Shown piece after piece: positions 28,025 through 36,438 of a stretch of DNA of 64,000 nucleotides. The notes under the pieces were generated by a model. That model was given only the letters and a program-made list of their open reading frames with translations, searched no databases and was not told the DNA's origin. Position numbers and translations under genes: made by a program. Source of the DNA: JACRDG01 sp963760985 (GTDB lineage: Bacteria > Desulfobacterota > Desulfomonilia > Desulfomonilales > Desulfomonilaceae); NCBI GenBank assembly GCA_963760985.1, contig CAVXFM010000008.1, forward strand, positions 49,343 to 113,342. Reading direction: 5' to 3'. Each line of letters opens with the position of its first letter. Positions within the stretch are counted from its first letter, which is position 1.

Positions 28025-28253
28025 AAGGCCTCCTTATAATCCGGTCGTCCCTGAACGGGAACCTGTAATCTCCCTTGGAGGGAGTACCTGCATTGCCAAA
28101 TCGTTTTCCCACGCCCTGTCGCACCACCGCTACGGTCTCTGGTGCAGCGAAAGGCCGCTACCGCCTCACTCATAAATGGGAGTTTTTCTCCGAATGTAGT
28201 GTGCAACAAGATGGTGAAAACTTTAGCTCAATGAGTTTAACAGGGAAAAGCGC

Positions 28254-28283
28254 AAAAAAAAAGCCCCGAGAAGGGCTCGGGGC
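28254..28283 (-). terminator. Rho-independent terminator (minus strand)
   Basis: On the minus strand GCCCCGAG, a 5-base loop and CTCGGGGC are followed by nine Ts. The geometry is good. No gene ends just upstream on this strand, which leaves the terminated transcript unexplained. Confidence 0.85.
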
Positions 28284-28670
28284 GTGAAAGGAGGTATGGA
28301 TATGGGTTATCGTGTCTTGGGGCTCGCCGCGCAACCCACCGCACGGGCTGCCATGATGCGGAATATTTTGAGTTGGCGGTGTCGCTTGTCACATAACCCC
28401 TATAGCTTAGGACATGAACCATGCAAGAAAGGTTCCGTCTTTTTTGCCGAGTCCAAAATAATTCCCTGGAGCGCTCCTAGACTTGTGCGCACGACTCTTC
28501 CTCATGATGAAGCGCACGAGAACCGGGCCGGCGCCTTACATTCGTGCATCACTTTACATATAGCTCACAACAATAAGTTATTTAACTATCATTCTATCGC
28601 ATCACTCTTAACAGAAGCACCTCGCTGCATTTTTGTCTTTCAGAGCGCGTCGCGCAAGTTTGCGGGAAAA

Positions 28671-28706
28671 GCAAGGGAGCGCGCAGGTCCCTGCGCGCTC
28701 CCTTGC
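28671..28706. terminator. Strong hairpin, probable terminator of XRE-cupin gene
   Basis: 16-base arms (GCAAGGGAGCGCGCAG and its complement) with a 4-base loop. On the minus strand TTTTCCC follows, so it is a moderate terminator about 160 bases after the stop of the XRE-cupin gene. Confidence 0.65.
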
Positions 28707-28866
28707 TCAAACGCTGAGGAAAAGTCTCGAGTCATGTCATTGCACTTCGAAACGCGAGGAACGCGGGGCCCGAGAGGGGTCTCATGCACCTGGATTCGCG
28801 GGCCTTGCCTTGTGCCGAGTCAAGCAAAGTCCAATTCGGCACTTGCCTGTTCGCACGCGCCGGGTA

Positions 28867-29409
28867 TTACGGTGTGTACACTACCACGAGCAATTTCGAT
28901 TGCTTGGTACTCAAATTCCGGAGGTTATGTGAAACGCCCGAATCGAAATGAAGTGTCCCCCCCTTTTTCACCACATGGGTCGCCTCGCCGATTTGGATTT
29001 CCACCCGACCGTCGAGCACGTACACGAACTCTTCGCCCTCGTGCTTGTACGCAACCATTTCGTGCTCTTTCTTCGGCTCCATGGTGATGTGGTACGCCCA
29101 GAGATGTTTGTCTTCCGCGTCCGGGGTGAGGCTCTTGTACGCGTAGGCTTTCGTGCGTTTCAGATAGCTTTGCCGGCGTTCTTTCTTCCTGTCCTCTGCC
29201 AGAAGCGACGAGGAATCTACTGCCAGCGCCCGTGAGATTTGAATCAATGCTCCCACCGGAGGCGACACCTTTCCCGTTTCAATCTCCTGCAAGTATTCCA
29301 GGGAATATCCTGTTTTCTCGGCAACGACTTTGAGGTCGACCTGTTGCTTTTCTCTCATGGCTCGGATGCGTTCTCCGAGGCTCTGTGTTTTTTCCGACCG
29401 CTTGGGCAT
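28867..29409 (-). CDS. XRE-family regulator with C-terminal cupin
   Basis: 180 residues. An N-terminal helix-turn-helix of the XRE type (LGERIRAMREKQQVDLKVVA, then TGYSLEYLQEIETGKVSP) is followed by a single cupin (YKHEGEEFVYVLDGRVEIQI, then GGTLHFDSGVSHNLRNLS). It is a cytoplasmic repressor/activator of the PuuR/HipB-cupin architecture; the cupin would bind a small ligand. The gene lies upstream of nothing obvious on its own strand and next to an acyl-CoA dehydrogenase, which it may control. Confidence 0.9.
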   Translation of the reverse strand: MPKRSEKTQSLGERIRAMREKQQVDLKVVAEKTGYSLEYLQEIETGKVSPPVGALIQISRALAVDSSSLLAEDRKKERRQSYLKRTKAYAYKSLTPDAEDKHLWAYHITMEPKKEHEMVAYKHEGEEFVYVLDGRVEIQIGEATHVVKKGGTLHFDSGVSHNLRNLSTKQSKLLVVVYTP

Positions 29410-29514
29410 AACGCGTCTCCTCTAGAGTGCCTGACTCCAGAGCCCGTCTTGTCGAAAGTTCCCATGACGGGTCACTCGGACGCGGGCTCGGGGTTCATCG
29501 AGATTGGTAAGGGA

Positions 29515-30682
29515 TCAGTACGTGTCCGGCCTTTTGCTCCCCTTGTACTTGGCAAGTTCGCGGGCTATGACCACTCTTTGAATCTGGTTGGTCCCTTCGA
29601 AGATCTGAGCTACTTTTGCGAACCTCATGTACATCTCGGGGGGATAGGATCTCATGTATCCGTACCCGCCAAGGATTTGAACCGCCTCGGTGGTCACGTG
29701 CATGGCAGTATCAGTGGCGAAGCGTTTCGCCATGGCTGCTTCCATGACGCAGGGCTCGCTGTTATCCATCATGGATGCGGCCCGATACACCATCAGTCGC
29801 GCTGCTTCTATGTCGGTGGCCAGATCCGCGACGAGGAACTGGAGCCCCTGAAATGTGATGATGGAGCGTCCGAACTGCTGACGTTTGTGCGAGTACGTCG
29901 AGCGCGTAGTCGAATGCTTGTTGTGCGAGGCCCACAGAGCACGCGCCGATACTGATGCGACCGCCGTCCAGCGCGCTGAGCGCCATGTTGAAGCCTCTTC
30001 CCTCTTCGCCGAGCAGGTTTTCCGCGGGGATGAAACAGTCATTGAAGATAAGTTCCGTGGTCGGAGAGCTGTTCATGCCCATTTTTGGCTCATGCGGCCC
30101 AAAGGTGAACCCGGGCGTGCCTTTGTCGACCACGACCGCGCTGATGCCTTTTTGTTTGAGTGAGTCGTCGGTCCGGACCATGACCGCGTATACGTCTGCG
30201 ACTCCGCCGCTGGTGACGTAGAGTTTGGTGCCGTTGAGCAGGTAACCGCCATCCGTCTTGGTGCACCGGCAACTGAGCGCTGCAGCGTCAGAACCCGCGT
30301 CACCTTCGGTCAGCGAATAGGCGCCGAGTTTTTCTCCCCGTGCCAGAGGTTTGACCCATTTTTCCCTCTGTTGCTCGTTGCCGTACCGGTAGATCAGGTT
30401 GGTCACCATATTGTGCACACTGATATACACCGCGGTGGCAAAGCACCCTTTGGCGAGTTCCTCGAAAATGATTGCCGCGGTGAGTCGTCCGACGCCGGTT
30501 CCGTCGTACTCCTCGGGCACGTACAGACCGGTGAAATCCAGTCGACCCATTTTCTTGAACGCGTCTCTGGAAAAGGTGGCGGTCTCTTCCCATTCGCGGG
30601 CACGTGGCGCCAGTTCTTTGGATGCGAAATCCCGAGCGGCTTTCCGGATGAGACGCTGTTCATCGTTGAGTTTGAAATGCAT
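29515..30682 (-). pseudogene. Acyl-CoA dehydrogenase, frameshifted
   Basis: FAD-dependent acyl-CoA dehydrogenase of beta-oxidation. N-terminal HFKLNDEQRLIRKAARDFAS is followed by substrate/FAD motifs AYSLTEGDAGSDAAALS and LYVTSGGVADVYAVM. A +1 shift near 29896 separates this from YSHKRQQFGRSIITFQGLQF, then LGGYGYMRSYPPEMYMRFAK and IFEGTNQIQRVV, whose Glu is at the position of the catalytic base of the short-chain group. Repaired length is about 389 residues, normal for the family. Start at 30682 (MHFKLNDEQ). The extra base is the G in CTCGACGTACTCG. Confidence 0.85.
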
Positions 30683-31143
30683 GAGTGATCTCCAGTACCT
30701 CGGCGTAGTGAGAAAACCAAATGTGATGTGCAAACTTCGAGTGTCAGGGCATCGCTTCGCGCGTGCCCCAAGTGGCGTATGTTCAGCGGGCTGATTGCAA
30801 GGTAAAGACTAGGCTAGGCCTCTTGTCTCATTACCGGGAATCGCAGGGTGAGTCAATGAAAAAGCGTGTGGGTCTGCGATCACTCAGTCATGGCCGGATC
30901 GAGGTTGTCCTTGTCTATGCGAGGGAGTCGTGGAGAAAGGCTTTCCAAGCCGCTCTCTCTCGTTAACGCAGTCGGCATTCCGTGGCATATCGCGCGATTG
31001 GCAGCGCATGCCCTTGAAAGTCTCTCCGACTTCTGTCTTTCTTTGTGGCTGACAAGACACGGGGGCTTGCACGAAGGCATCGGACACATCAGCGCGTCAC
31101 TGCGGTCCGTCCGGCTTCCAAGGCGTAAGGGAGGGTACTCGAG
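30683..31143. other. Intergenic region upstream of nucleotidyltransferase gene
   Basis: About 460 bases. A plus-strand frame is open across part of it but has no recognisable domain. Nothing else seen. Confidence 0.4.
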
Positions 31144-31715
31144 ATGACATCCACCGAGACAAAGGAAGCAGCATTGCCTGCCACCGTCAAGGAGGGGTCT
31201 GCAAGGTGTGAGTGCGCAACTGGCAGAGGCCCTGGGGCATCGGCTGGTGTCGGTGGTGCTGTACGGGGGCTTGGCCAAGGGCGAGTACATCCCTGACACT
31301 TCCGATGTGAACGTGATGATCGTATTGGACGACGTCCCGGTAAGCGCGCTTGACCGGGCTGCGCCGATCATCCAAGGAAGCGCACGGGACTTCCGCTTGG
31401 CGGCGATGATGGTCGGCGAAAGTGACCTGCGCCGATCCACCCAGGTCTTCCCCATAGAATTCCTCGACATGCAACGGTATCACCGGGTGCTCTGGGGCGA
31501 GGACGTGTTCACGGGCCTGACCATCTCCCGCGACCATATGCGACTCAGGTGCGCTCAGGAAATAACCAATCTGCTGCTGCATCAATTTTTTGTGCAGCGG
31601 GCGCATCGGCCCGAACTCATCGAGACTACCCTGACCCGGGCTGTTGGCTCGCGAAACACTGACATTGCACAGATTCTGAAGATGCGGTGTGGTCCACCCC
31701 TCGCATCTGATTGCG
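31144..31715 (+). pseudogene. Nucleotidyltransferase-like protein, frameshifted and truncated
   Basis: Starts ATGACATCCACCGAG at 31144. A +1 shift near 31197 (GGGG run) joins VKEGLQGVSAQLAEALG. The core has LYGGLAKGEYIPDTSDVNVM, a nucleotidyltransferase-like GG-x-DxN pattern, followed by IEFLDMQRYHRVLWGEDVF. Family members I know continue for about 100 more residues after RAVGS; here the sequence loses family resemblance at about 31650, and the open frame runs on to 31873 antisense to the DUF5131 gene. I place the end loosely. It seems to have lost its 3' part when the DUF5131 region arrived. Confidence 0.6.
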
Positions 31716-31728
31716 TCTCGGGTGGCGG

Positions 31729-32469
31729 TCATCCTGGGAAAAGCGTCAATTGTCGGGAGTCCTGCATCGGGGTCTCGTCCCAGGTGCGGCCGTCCAACTG
31801 TCTCCCGCTTTTCTTCTTGTTCGTGCCACCCCATTGTTTGAAGAAAAAAGGAACCTGCGCTGCCTGGCATTGATCCAAGACCAGGTGCACCCATGACGCG
31901 TCCATGGCGCGGGCTTTGGGACCGGATTCACCGCCCACGATAACCCAGTGGATGCCGTGGAGGTCCAGGTCGGGGATCGGCCCGAGCAGCGGCTCGATGG
32001 AAAGGAATTTGGTCTTGGCTCGGGTTTGCCGCAGGTGGTCTATACGAAACGTATAGTCAGCACGCTCCACAGTCACGCCCATCCACACGTTTTCAGGCCA
32101 CTGCAGATTGGTGCCGTCCTCTATGAGCCGGTCGGATCGCTTGGTAAGAATCTGAAAAATATGTTGCGGGCATTGGGCCATCACTTCAAAGACCCGCCGG
32201 ATAAACGAGAGCGGAACCTCGTGGTGAAACAGGTCGCTCATGGAATTGACGAAAATCCGTTGGGGCCGTTTCCAGCGCAGGGGAGCTGTGAGCATGTGTT
32301 CGTGAAGCGTGGGAGCGAATCCGTTTATGTAATTCGCCTGGCCCATGGCCTTGAGCCGACGGGCCATGCGTTCCGCGTAGCAATTGCGGCAGCCTTCGCT
32401 GAGCTTGGTGCATCCTGTCACAGGGTTCCAGGTTGACTCGGTCCATTCGATTTTGGTGCGACAGGTCAT
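31729..32469 (-). CDS. DUF5131 / phage Gp37-Gp68 family, three-Cys-motif protein
   Basis: 246 residues. N-terminal TKIEWTESTWNPVTGC begins the family signature, with C20, C27 and C30 (CX6CX2C, ending NCYAE). Later parts include FVNSMSDLFHHEVPLSFI, QILTKRSDRL, WMGVTVERADY, FLSIEPLLGPI and WVIVGGESGPKARAMD. The three cysteines suggest a radical-SAM-like Fe-S centre, which is inference. The established association is with a partner, TcmP ('three-Cys-motif partner'), found here at 36437-37547 but about 4 kb away. No accepted function is known to me. The start region is duplicated behind tcmP (36416-36438). Confidence 0.9.
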   Translation of the reverse strand: MTCRTKIEWTESTWNPVTGCTKLSEGCRNCYAERMARRLKAMGQANYINGFAPTLHEHMLTAPLRWKRPQRIFVNSMSDLFHHEVPLSFIRRVFEVMAQCPQHIFQILTKRSDRLIEDGTNLQWPENVWMGVTVERADYTFRIDHLRQTRAKTKFLSIEPLLGPIPDLDLHGIHWVIVGGESGPKARAMDASWVHLVLDQCQAAQVPFFFKQWGGTNKKKSGRQLDGRTWDETPMQDSRQLTLFPG

Positions 32470-32480
32470 GGTTCAGGCTC
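32458..32480 (+). repeat. 23-bp direct repeat flanking inserted block, left copy
   Basis: Covers the start codon and 5' edge of the DUF5131 gene. It matches 36416-36438 at 22 of 23 positions, same orientation. The single difference turns the start ATG (minus strand) into ATC in the other copy. Confidence 0.9.
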
Positions 32481-32558
32481 GCCAGATGGTCCGGACCATG
32501 TCTCCAGGATTCCGCGTCACGCGTGAGCCCGCGGCGTAAGGCTGCCGGACCGACCGAT

Positions 32559-32924
32559 TCACCCGCGCGCCGCACGACGGGTGGTACGGCGGGCCGGTGC
32601 TTTCTTGGGGAGAGCCTCAACGAAGAGCCTCGCCTTTTGCAGCCACTTGTCCAGTTCCGCTCCCTCGAAGCCGCTTTCCTCTACCATAACCCATCCCTTC
32701 ATCGGGCGGCCCGTTATGTCGAATTCTCGTACAAAAGTCCTTTGCCGCGCGGCGAGGGCTTCTTTCTCGCCCAGTCGGAGAATCAGGAAATCTTTGTACA
32801 CCCCGCAGAACATGCTGCCGTTCAGGAGATAACAGACGCCCCCAAACATTTTCTTGCGCACGATGTTATCCCACGCGAACACTATTTGCGATATACGGTC
32901 GTCAAGATACTCGTCGTAACTCAT
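32559..32924 (-). CDS. TfoX/Sxy N-terminal-domain protein
   Basis: 121 residues. The domain reads VRKKMFGGVCYLLNGSMFCG, then DFLILRLGEKEAL and GRPMKGWVMVEESGFEGAEL, typical of the TfoX N-terminal family. Only the N-terminal domain is present, followed by a basic tail (APARRTTRRAARG) that may touch nucleic acid. In gammaproteobacteria TfoX helps competence; short stand-alone forms like this have no settled role. ATG at 32924 has GGAGATCC upstream. Confidence 0.88.
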   Translation of the reverse strand: MSYDEYLDDRISQIVFAWDNIVRKKMFGGVCYLLNGSMFCGVYKDFLILRLGEKEALAARQRTFVREFDITGRPMKGWVMVEESGFEGAELDKWLQKARLFVEALPKKAPARRTTRRAARG

Positions 32925-32950
32925 GACGGATCTCCTACAAAAGCGCGCGC

Positions 32951-33685
32951 TTAATCGCGCAGCTTACGCAGCAGATTGAGCATTTCCAGATAGAGCCATA
33001 CAAGCGTCACCACGAGCGCGAAAGCGCAGTACCATTCCATGTACCGAGGGTATCCGCGCGCTGCGGCGGACTCGATAAGATCGAAGTCCAATATCAGGTT
33101 CAAGGCTGCGATCACCACGACGACCAGACTGAAACCGATTCCGATGATTCCGCTCTCATAGATGTAAGGAACTCGGACGCCGAAAAGGCCGAGCACCATC
33201 GAAATCACGTACACCAGGAGAATACCGCCCGTCGCTGCCACTACCCCTGCCTTGAACTTTTCGGTGGCTTTGATAAAGCCTGCGGTGTAGGCCGCGAGCA
33301 TGACAAAGCACGTGCCAAAGGTTAGCGCTACGGCTTGGATCACGATCCCCGGGTACGCATTGTTCAGTATTGCGGAGATCGCGCCCAGGGCCAATCCTTC
33401 AAAGCCGGCGTACAAAGGTGCCGTGAAGGGAGACCATGTGGGCTTGAAGGTCGTGACCAGGGCTAAGATCAGGCCGCCGATCAGGCCTGCCCACACCCAG
33501 ACCGAGGCCGTAGCCGGTTCCCGCAACACCGCATACCACGTCCAGGCCGCTGCAATGGTCACCAACCCCAACAGCGCAATGGCTTTGTTCGCAGCGCCCG
33601 TTACCGTCATCGTGTCGCCGATGGCTACCCCCCGTTGCACACGGGACCATACGTTTTCACCCAAGACAGGATTTGACGATTTCAT
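32951..33685 (-). CDS. Bax inhibitor-1/YccA family membrane protein
   Basis: 244 residues with seven predicted membrane segments (AIALLGLVTIAAAWTWYAV through YCAFALVVTLVWLYLEM). N-terminal MKSSNPVLGENVWSRVQ is characteristic of the bacterial BI-1/YccA branch that lacks a peptidase role. The C-terminal half contains LNLILDFDLIESAAARGYPR with the acidic pair of the family. Possibly a pH-sensitive calcium leak, from work on the Bacillus member; not shown here. I chose ATG 33685 over 33745 because it begins at the family start. Confidence 0.88.
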   Translation of the reverse strand: MKSSNPVLGENVWSRVQRGVAIGDTMTVTGAANKAIALLGLVTIAAAWTWYAVLREPATASVWVWAGLIGGLILALVTTFKPTWSPFTAPLYAGFEGLALGAISAILNNAYPGIVIQAVALTFGTCFVMLAAYTAGFIKATEKFKAGVVAATGGILLVYVISMVLGLFGVRVPYIYESGIIGIGFSLVVVVIAALNLILDFDLIESAAARGYPRYMEWYCAFALVVTLVWLYLEMLNLLRKLRD

Positions 33686-33964
33686 TTTCCCCTCATCTCT
33701 GCGCAAAAGATGAGTCACTGTACTGGCAGGCCTGGACCGAGTCAAGGTTCTGTGGCAATGCGTTCTCGGAGTACGTCGTGGCGGAAGACACAGAATGAGT
33801 CAAATGAGGGAAGGGGCCTGTTTGTCGTCGCCCCTGCCTCATGGTATGCTCATACGCACATATATGCGGTAATTCCTGTGTGCGCAAAAGCAAGTAGATC
33901 AGGCGGCATGCCGCCTGCTTGCCATGCCACCTGAATTGGTGCACTCCGGTATAAGGGGATTCTG

Positions 33965-34195
33965 ATGCGTGTGACCGTCCATATACCCGACAGTCTGGGA
34001 CCGAAGCTCAAACAGGCCGCTCGGCATGAGGGGCTTTCCCTTTCTGCTCTCACTGCTAAGGCACTGGAGGCCTATCTGAAACGGAAGAGGAAGCAAGAAG
34101 CAGGGAATCGGTTGCTGGAGCTGATTCGTCCCGGCTCCATCTCCCCTGACGTCTGGGATGAACTCGAAAAGAGCAGGATCGATGATCGGGCTTGA
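33965..34195 (+). CDS. Ribbon-helix-helix antitoxin (VapB-like)
   Basis: 76 residues. N-terminal MRVTVHIPDSLGPKLKQAAR is a short beta strand and helix of the ribbon-helix-helix type, then SLSALTAKALEAYLKRKRKQ. The C-terminal tail (SPDVWDELEKSRIDDRA) would bind and block the toxin. It overlaps the PIN toxin by 14 bases, the usual arrangement of a VapBC operon. Dimer binding to the operon promoter is expected from the family. Confidence 0.8.
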   Translation: MRVTVHIPDSLGPKLKQAARHEGLSLSALTAKALEAYLKRKRKQEAGNRLLELIRPGSISPDVWDELEKSRIDDRA

Positions 34196-34576
34196 CACGG
34201 GCTTCTTCATAGAGCTGATGAACGGTCGGAAAGAAGCGATAAGCCTCTGGAAGTCCGGGCTTGATGAGGAAATGGAGTTTGTGGTCTCCTCGTTGACCTT
34301 GTTCGAGATCGAGCGACTCGGCGTGAAGGGGAAACTCAAGGATTGGGAGGAGGTGCTCCACGCGATCCACAACGCGACACTCGTGGGGTGGCTGGATCGG
34401 GAAATGCTCAGTCTGGGCTCTCGGCTGTCTCATGGTTTAGGAATGCCCGCGATGGACTCGTTGATCTTGGCGTCGTTGGTCTCCCATGGTGCCGCGAAAT
34501 CTGGACCACAGATTCCCATTTTGAGGTTTACCGCAGTAACAAGGTTGTGGTCAGGAATCTGCGCAGGGATGAGTAG
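34182..34576 (+). pseudogene. PIN-domain toxin (VapC-like), frameshifted near 3' end
   Basis: PIN ribonuclease: LDTGFFIELMNG with the first Asp, SSLTLFEIERLGVKG with the Glu, GMPAMDSLILASL with the middle Asp. After a -1 shift near 34496 it ends EIWTTDSHFEVYRSNKV and RNLRRDE, supplying the last Asp (TTDSHF). Cleaves RNA as a toxin; target unknown. The repaired gene is about 132 residues. In the shifted frame a longer tail runs to 34649, which is not family-like. Confidence 0.8.
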
Positions 34577-34599
34577 CTGTCCGCAGGCCTCCCCGCTCA

Positions 34600-34873
34600 T
34601 CAGCGTTTCCTATAGATCTCGCTGCGAATGTTCACGTCCAAGATCGTGACGACCTTATCCGGATCGTTGACACGGTACAGGATGCGGTAGTTTCCCACGC
34701 GGATCCGAAAGATTCCCTATCTTTGCAGAGAGCTTCTTCACACCTACTGGTCGGGGATTGCCCGCAAGCTGGCTGATCCTTGTGCCGATGGTCGGCAAAA
34801 TGTCCAAAGGAAGGTTACGGATGTGACGGGAGGCTTTCTTGGAGACTTCGACGAGGTAAAGCTTCGGCACCAC
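34600..34873 (-). pseudogene. RelE/ParE-family toxin, frameshifted
   Basis: PKLYLVEVSKKASRHIRNLP, then GVKKLSAKIGN and, after a +1 shift near 34711, FRIRVGNYRILYRVNDPDKV and the C-terminal EIYRKR. This is the RelE-fold with the conserved RVGxYRvlY strand. Its members cleave mRNA at the ribosome or inhibit gyrase. Repaired length about 90 residues. The unbroken frame without repair runs to 34655 and ends with non-family residues. GTG start at 34873, 2 bases after the antitoxin stop. Confidence 0.8.
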
Positions 34874-34875
34874 GT

Positions 34876-35112
34876 TTACAGCCCGAGTTCACTCTTGAGA
34901 GATTCCCAGGAGACGGCCCCTTCCTTTTCGACTTCCTCCAGAGCTTTCCACGCATCGAGGAAGTCCTGTCTGTCTTCGTCCGTCTCCAGACGGTCGAACT
35001 CTCGCTGTAACTCGGGATCCTTAAAGGTAGGCGGGCTGATTCGTTTTTCTGCAAGCGACATATTCAGGACTCCCTTCGCTCGATCCGCTTCCATATCTAT
35101 CAAGGCCGACAC
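34876..35112 (-). CDS. Antitoxin partner of RelE-type toxin
   Basis: 78 residues or fewer: the first ATG is at 35112, but a later start reading MSLAEKRISPPTF is also plausible. The C-terminal half is acidic (REFDRLETDEDRQDFLDAWK, then ALEEVEKEGAVSWESL), typical of an antitoxin tail wrapping its toxin. The DNA-binding type is not recognised. Directly upstream of the toxin. Confidence 0.65.
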   Translation of the reverse strand: MSALIDMEADRAKGVLNMSLAEKRISPPTFKDPELQREFDRLETDEDRQDFLDAWKALEEVEKEGAVSWESLKSELGL

Positions 35113-35302
35113 CGAAAGTCGGTCGTTTGTTCGTTACGCATCGACATCTTCGAGAAGAGGGACTTGCGAGGACCTCTCGGGCAGGCAGGATGCTCTTGCT
35201 AACCGGCACTTGCGCATCATCGAGCAGAGCGAGGAAGACCATCGCTACCCCGATAGATGCTTCATGCGCATGATCTTTACGAGCACTCCTATTTTTACGT
35301 CA

Positions 35303-36019
35303 TCAAGAGGAAGGAGGGCCCGGAACCCGGAGGTCCATAAACCTTTCGTCGATCTGGACGCCAAAGCGCTCGTGAACGAGCATCATGAGGTAAGAAAGGC
35401 AACTCTGCATGAAACGGATGTCATCGTCTCCATTCGGAAGCCCAGCTACAGGTCCCGTTCCATGAACGATGTCGTGCCGGAGCTTATCGAGACTCTCCAG
35501 GCGGCTCTTATCATACGAGAATTCCCTTATTGGCCTGAAGTTGGCGTCGGGTTGGCACACCTCAAACATTTTTTGAACTTTTGCCATGAGGGATTCCCTT
35601 TCCAGCTTATTGAAATAATCATCTAACTTTTGCCGGAACAAGCTTTCATAGGTACTGTTTCGAACCTCCTTCAGGCTTATCTTCTTTTCGCGCACGAAGC
35701 GTTCCCACATATTAGGACTGGCTTCGGCGGTAACCCGGCAAAACTGAAGTGCAGCATCGTCCAAAACCGAATGAGCGAATATCAGGGAAGCTGCATCGAC
35801 ATTCAAGAAGAAATCCCGTTCCTGGATTTGAACCCCCGCGTCTACCAAGGGCTCCCAGTTCGTAGGTGGTCTCGCATCCGGCCTATTGGGGCGCAGAACG
35901 CCCTTCCAATACGGATTGGTCCACAGGTCTTGCATCAGCAGCATGGTGTCATCTCTGACTTGATTTGCAGAACCTAAACCCCATATGTGCCAGCTCGCGA
36001 AACGAAAATATTCGAGCAA
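35303..36019 (-). CDS. HEPN-like hypothetical protein
   Basis: 238 residues from a TTG at 36019, which has a stop 9 bases upstream in the same frame. A helical protein; LDKLRHDIVHGTGPV contains R-x4-H, the HEPN ribonuclease pattern. Other parts: ASLIFAHSVLDDAALQFCRV and FMQSCLSYLMMLVHERFG. HEPN proteins often act as RNases in toxin or defence systems, or as scaffolds. The N-terminal end is uncertain: a second open frame (35949-36206) overlaps it and could supply the real start after a shift. Family not otherwise recognised. Confidence 0.55.
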   Translation of the reverse strand: MLEYFRFASWHIWGLGSANQVRDDTMLLMQDLWTNPYWKGVLRPNRPDARPPTNWEPLVDAGVQIQERDFFLNVDAASLIFAHSVLDDAALQFCRVTAEASPNMWERFVREKKISLKEVRNSTYESLFRQKLDDYFNKLERESLMAKVQKMFEVCQPDANFRPIREFSYDKSRLESLDKLRHDIVHGTGPVAGLPNGDDDIRFMQSCLSYLMMLVHERFGVQIDERFMDLRVPGPPSS

Positions 36020-36436
36020 AGCTTGTCATGCCCCGCATGACGGTTTCTGTGAGGAGTTTGTTTGCTGATCTTACGTTGGCTGGCTCACCCGTATGCGTGT
36101 TCATGGCCTCAGCCCCCTTCAATCCGTTTACGTAGCGAGTTCCGGTGACTTCATCGTAAATCAGTTGAGCCAGCGGCATTCGGTCGCTCGACTCGGTTTG
36201 TGGCAAGCCTGCCCGTCGGCCAACTCGAGATACTGACCATGTAGGAGTCTCTCAACACTCCATGCCGTACATGAGCGCCATCTGGCCACTCCGATCTTTT
36301 CGGCCGGACCGGTGGGCCGAGCCAAGGTCGCAACGAACAAGGACCCTGTGCTCACACTCTGAACGCTCGAATCAGCATGAGGCGACACTGTTGGGCAAGC
36401 CAGCAGTGGCACCTGGCGACAGGTGATGGTTCAGGC
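36020..36436. other. Region between HEPN-like gene and tcmP
   Basis: About 415 bases. It includes the right copy of the 23-bp repeat at 36416-36438. A minus-strand frame at 35949-36206 is open (reading EVTGTRYVNGLKGAEAMNTH), not recognised; it may be the missing N-terminus of the HEPN-like protein or a relic. Confidence 0.4.
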
Positions 36437-36438
36437 TC
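36416..36438 (+). repeat. 23-bp direct repeat flanking inserted block, right copy
   Basis: Lies across and just behind the tcmP stop codon (36437-36439). It matches 32458-32480 at 22 of 23 positions and, on the minus strand, continues as the opening of the DUF5131 gene (ATCACCTGTCGC, where the real start has ATGACCTGTCGC). Confidence 0.9.

Larger units (their letters stand above)
28025..28866. other. Long intergenic region with two terminator-like hairpins
   Basis: 840 bases between the SDR gene and the XRE-cupin gene (both minus). It holds the hairpins at 28254-28283 and 28671-28706. Between them (28290-28660) is A/T-rich DNA with no supported open frame. Since both hairpins end minus-strand transcripts, a short untranslated transcript between them is possible. 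Confidence 0.5.
32481..36415. other. Putative inserted block separating tcmP from its DUF5131 partner
   Basis: 3,935 bases between two direct copies of a 23-bp sequence. It carries tfoX-like, BI-1/YccA-like, a VapBC-type pair, a RelE-type pair and a HEPN-like gene. The repeat copy next to the tcmP stop reads like the first codons of the DUF5131 gene, so the two genes were probably adjacent once, 9 bases apart. No integrase or transposase is visible, so the mechanism is open. Confidence 0.5.

Noticed and set aside
32481..36415. Classical insertion sequence or integrative element
   Set aside because: No transposase, integrase or terminal inverted repeats; only the flanking direct repeat supports mobility, so it is listed as a putative block.
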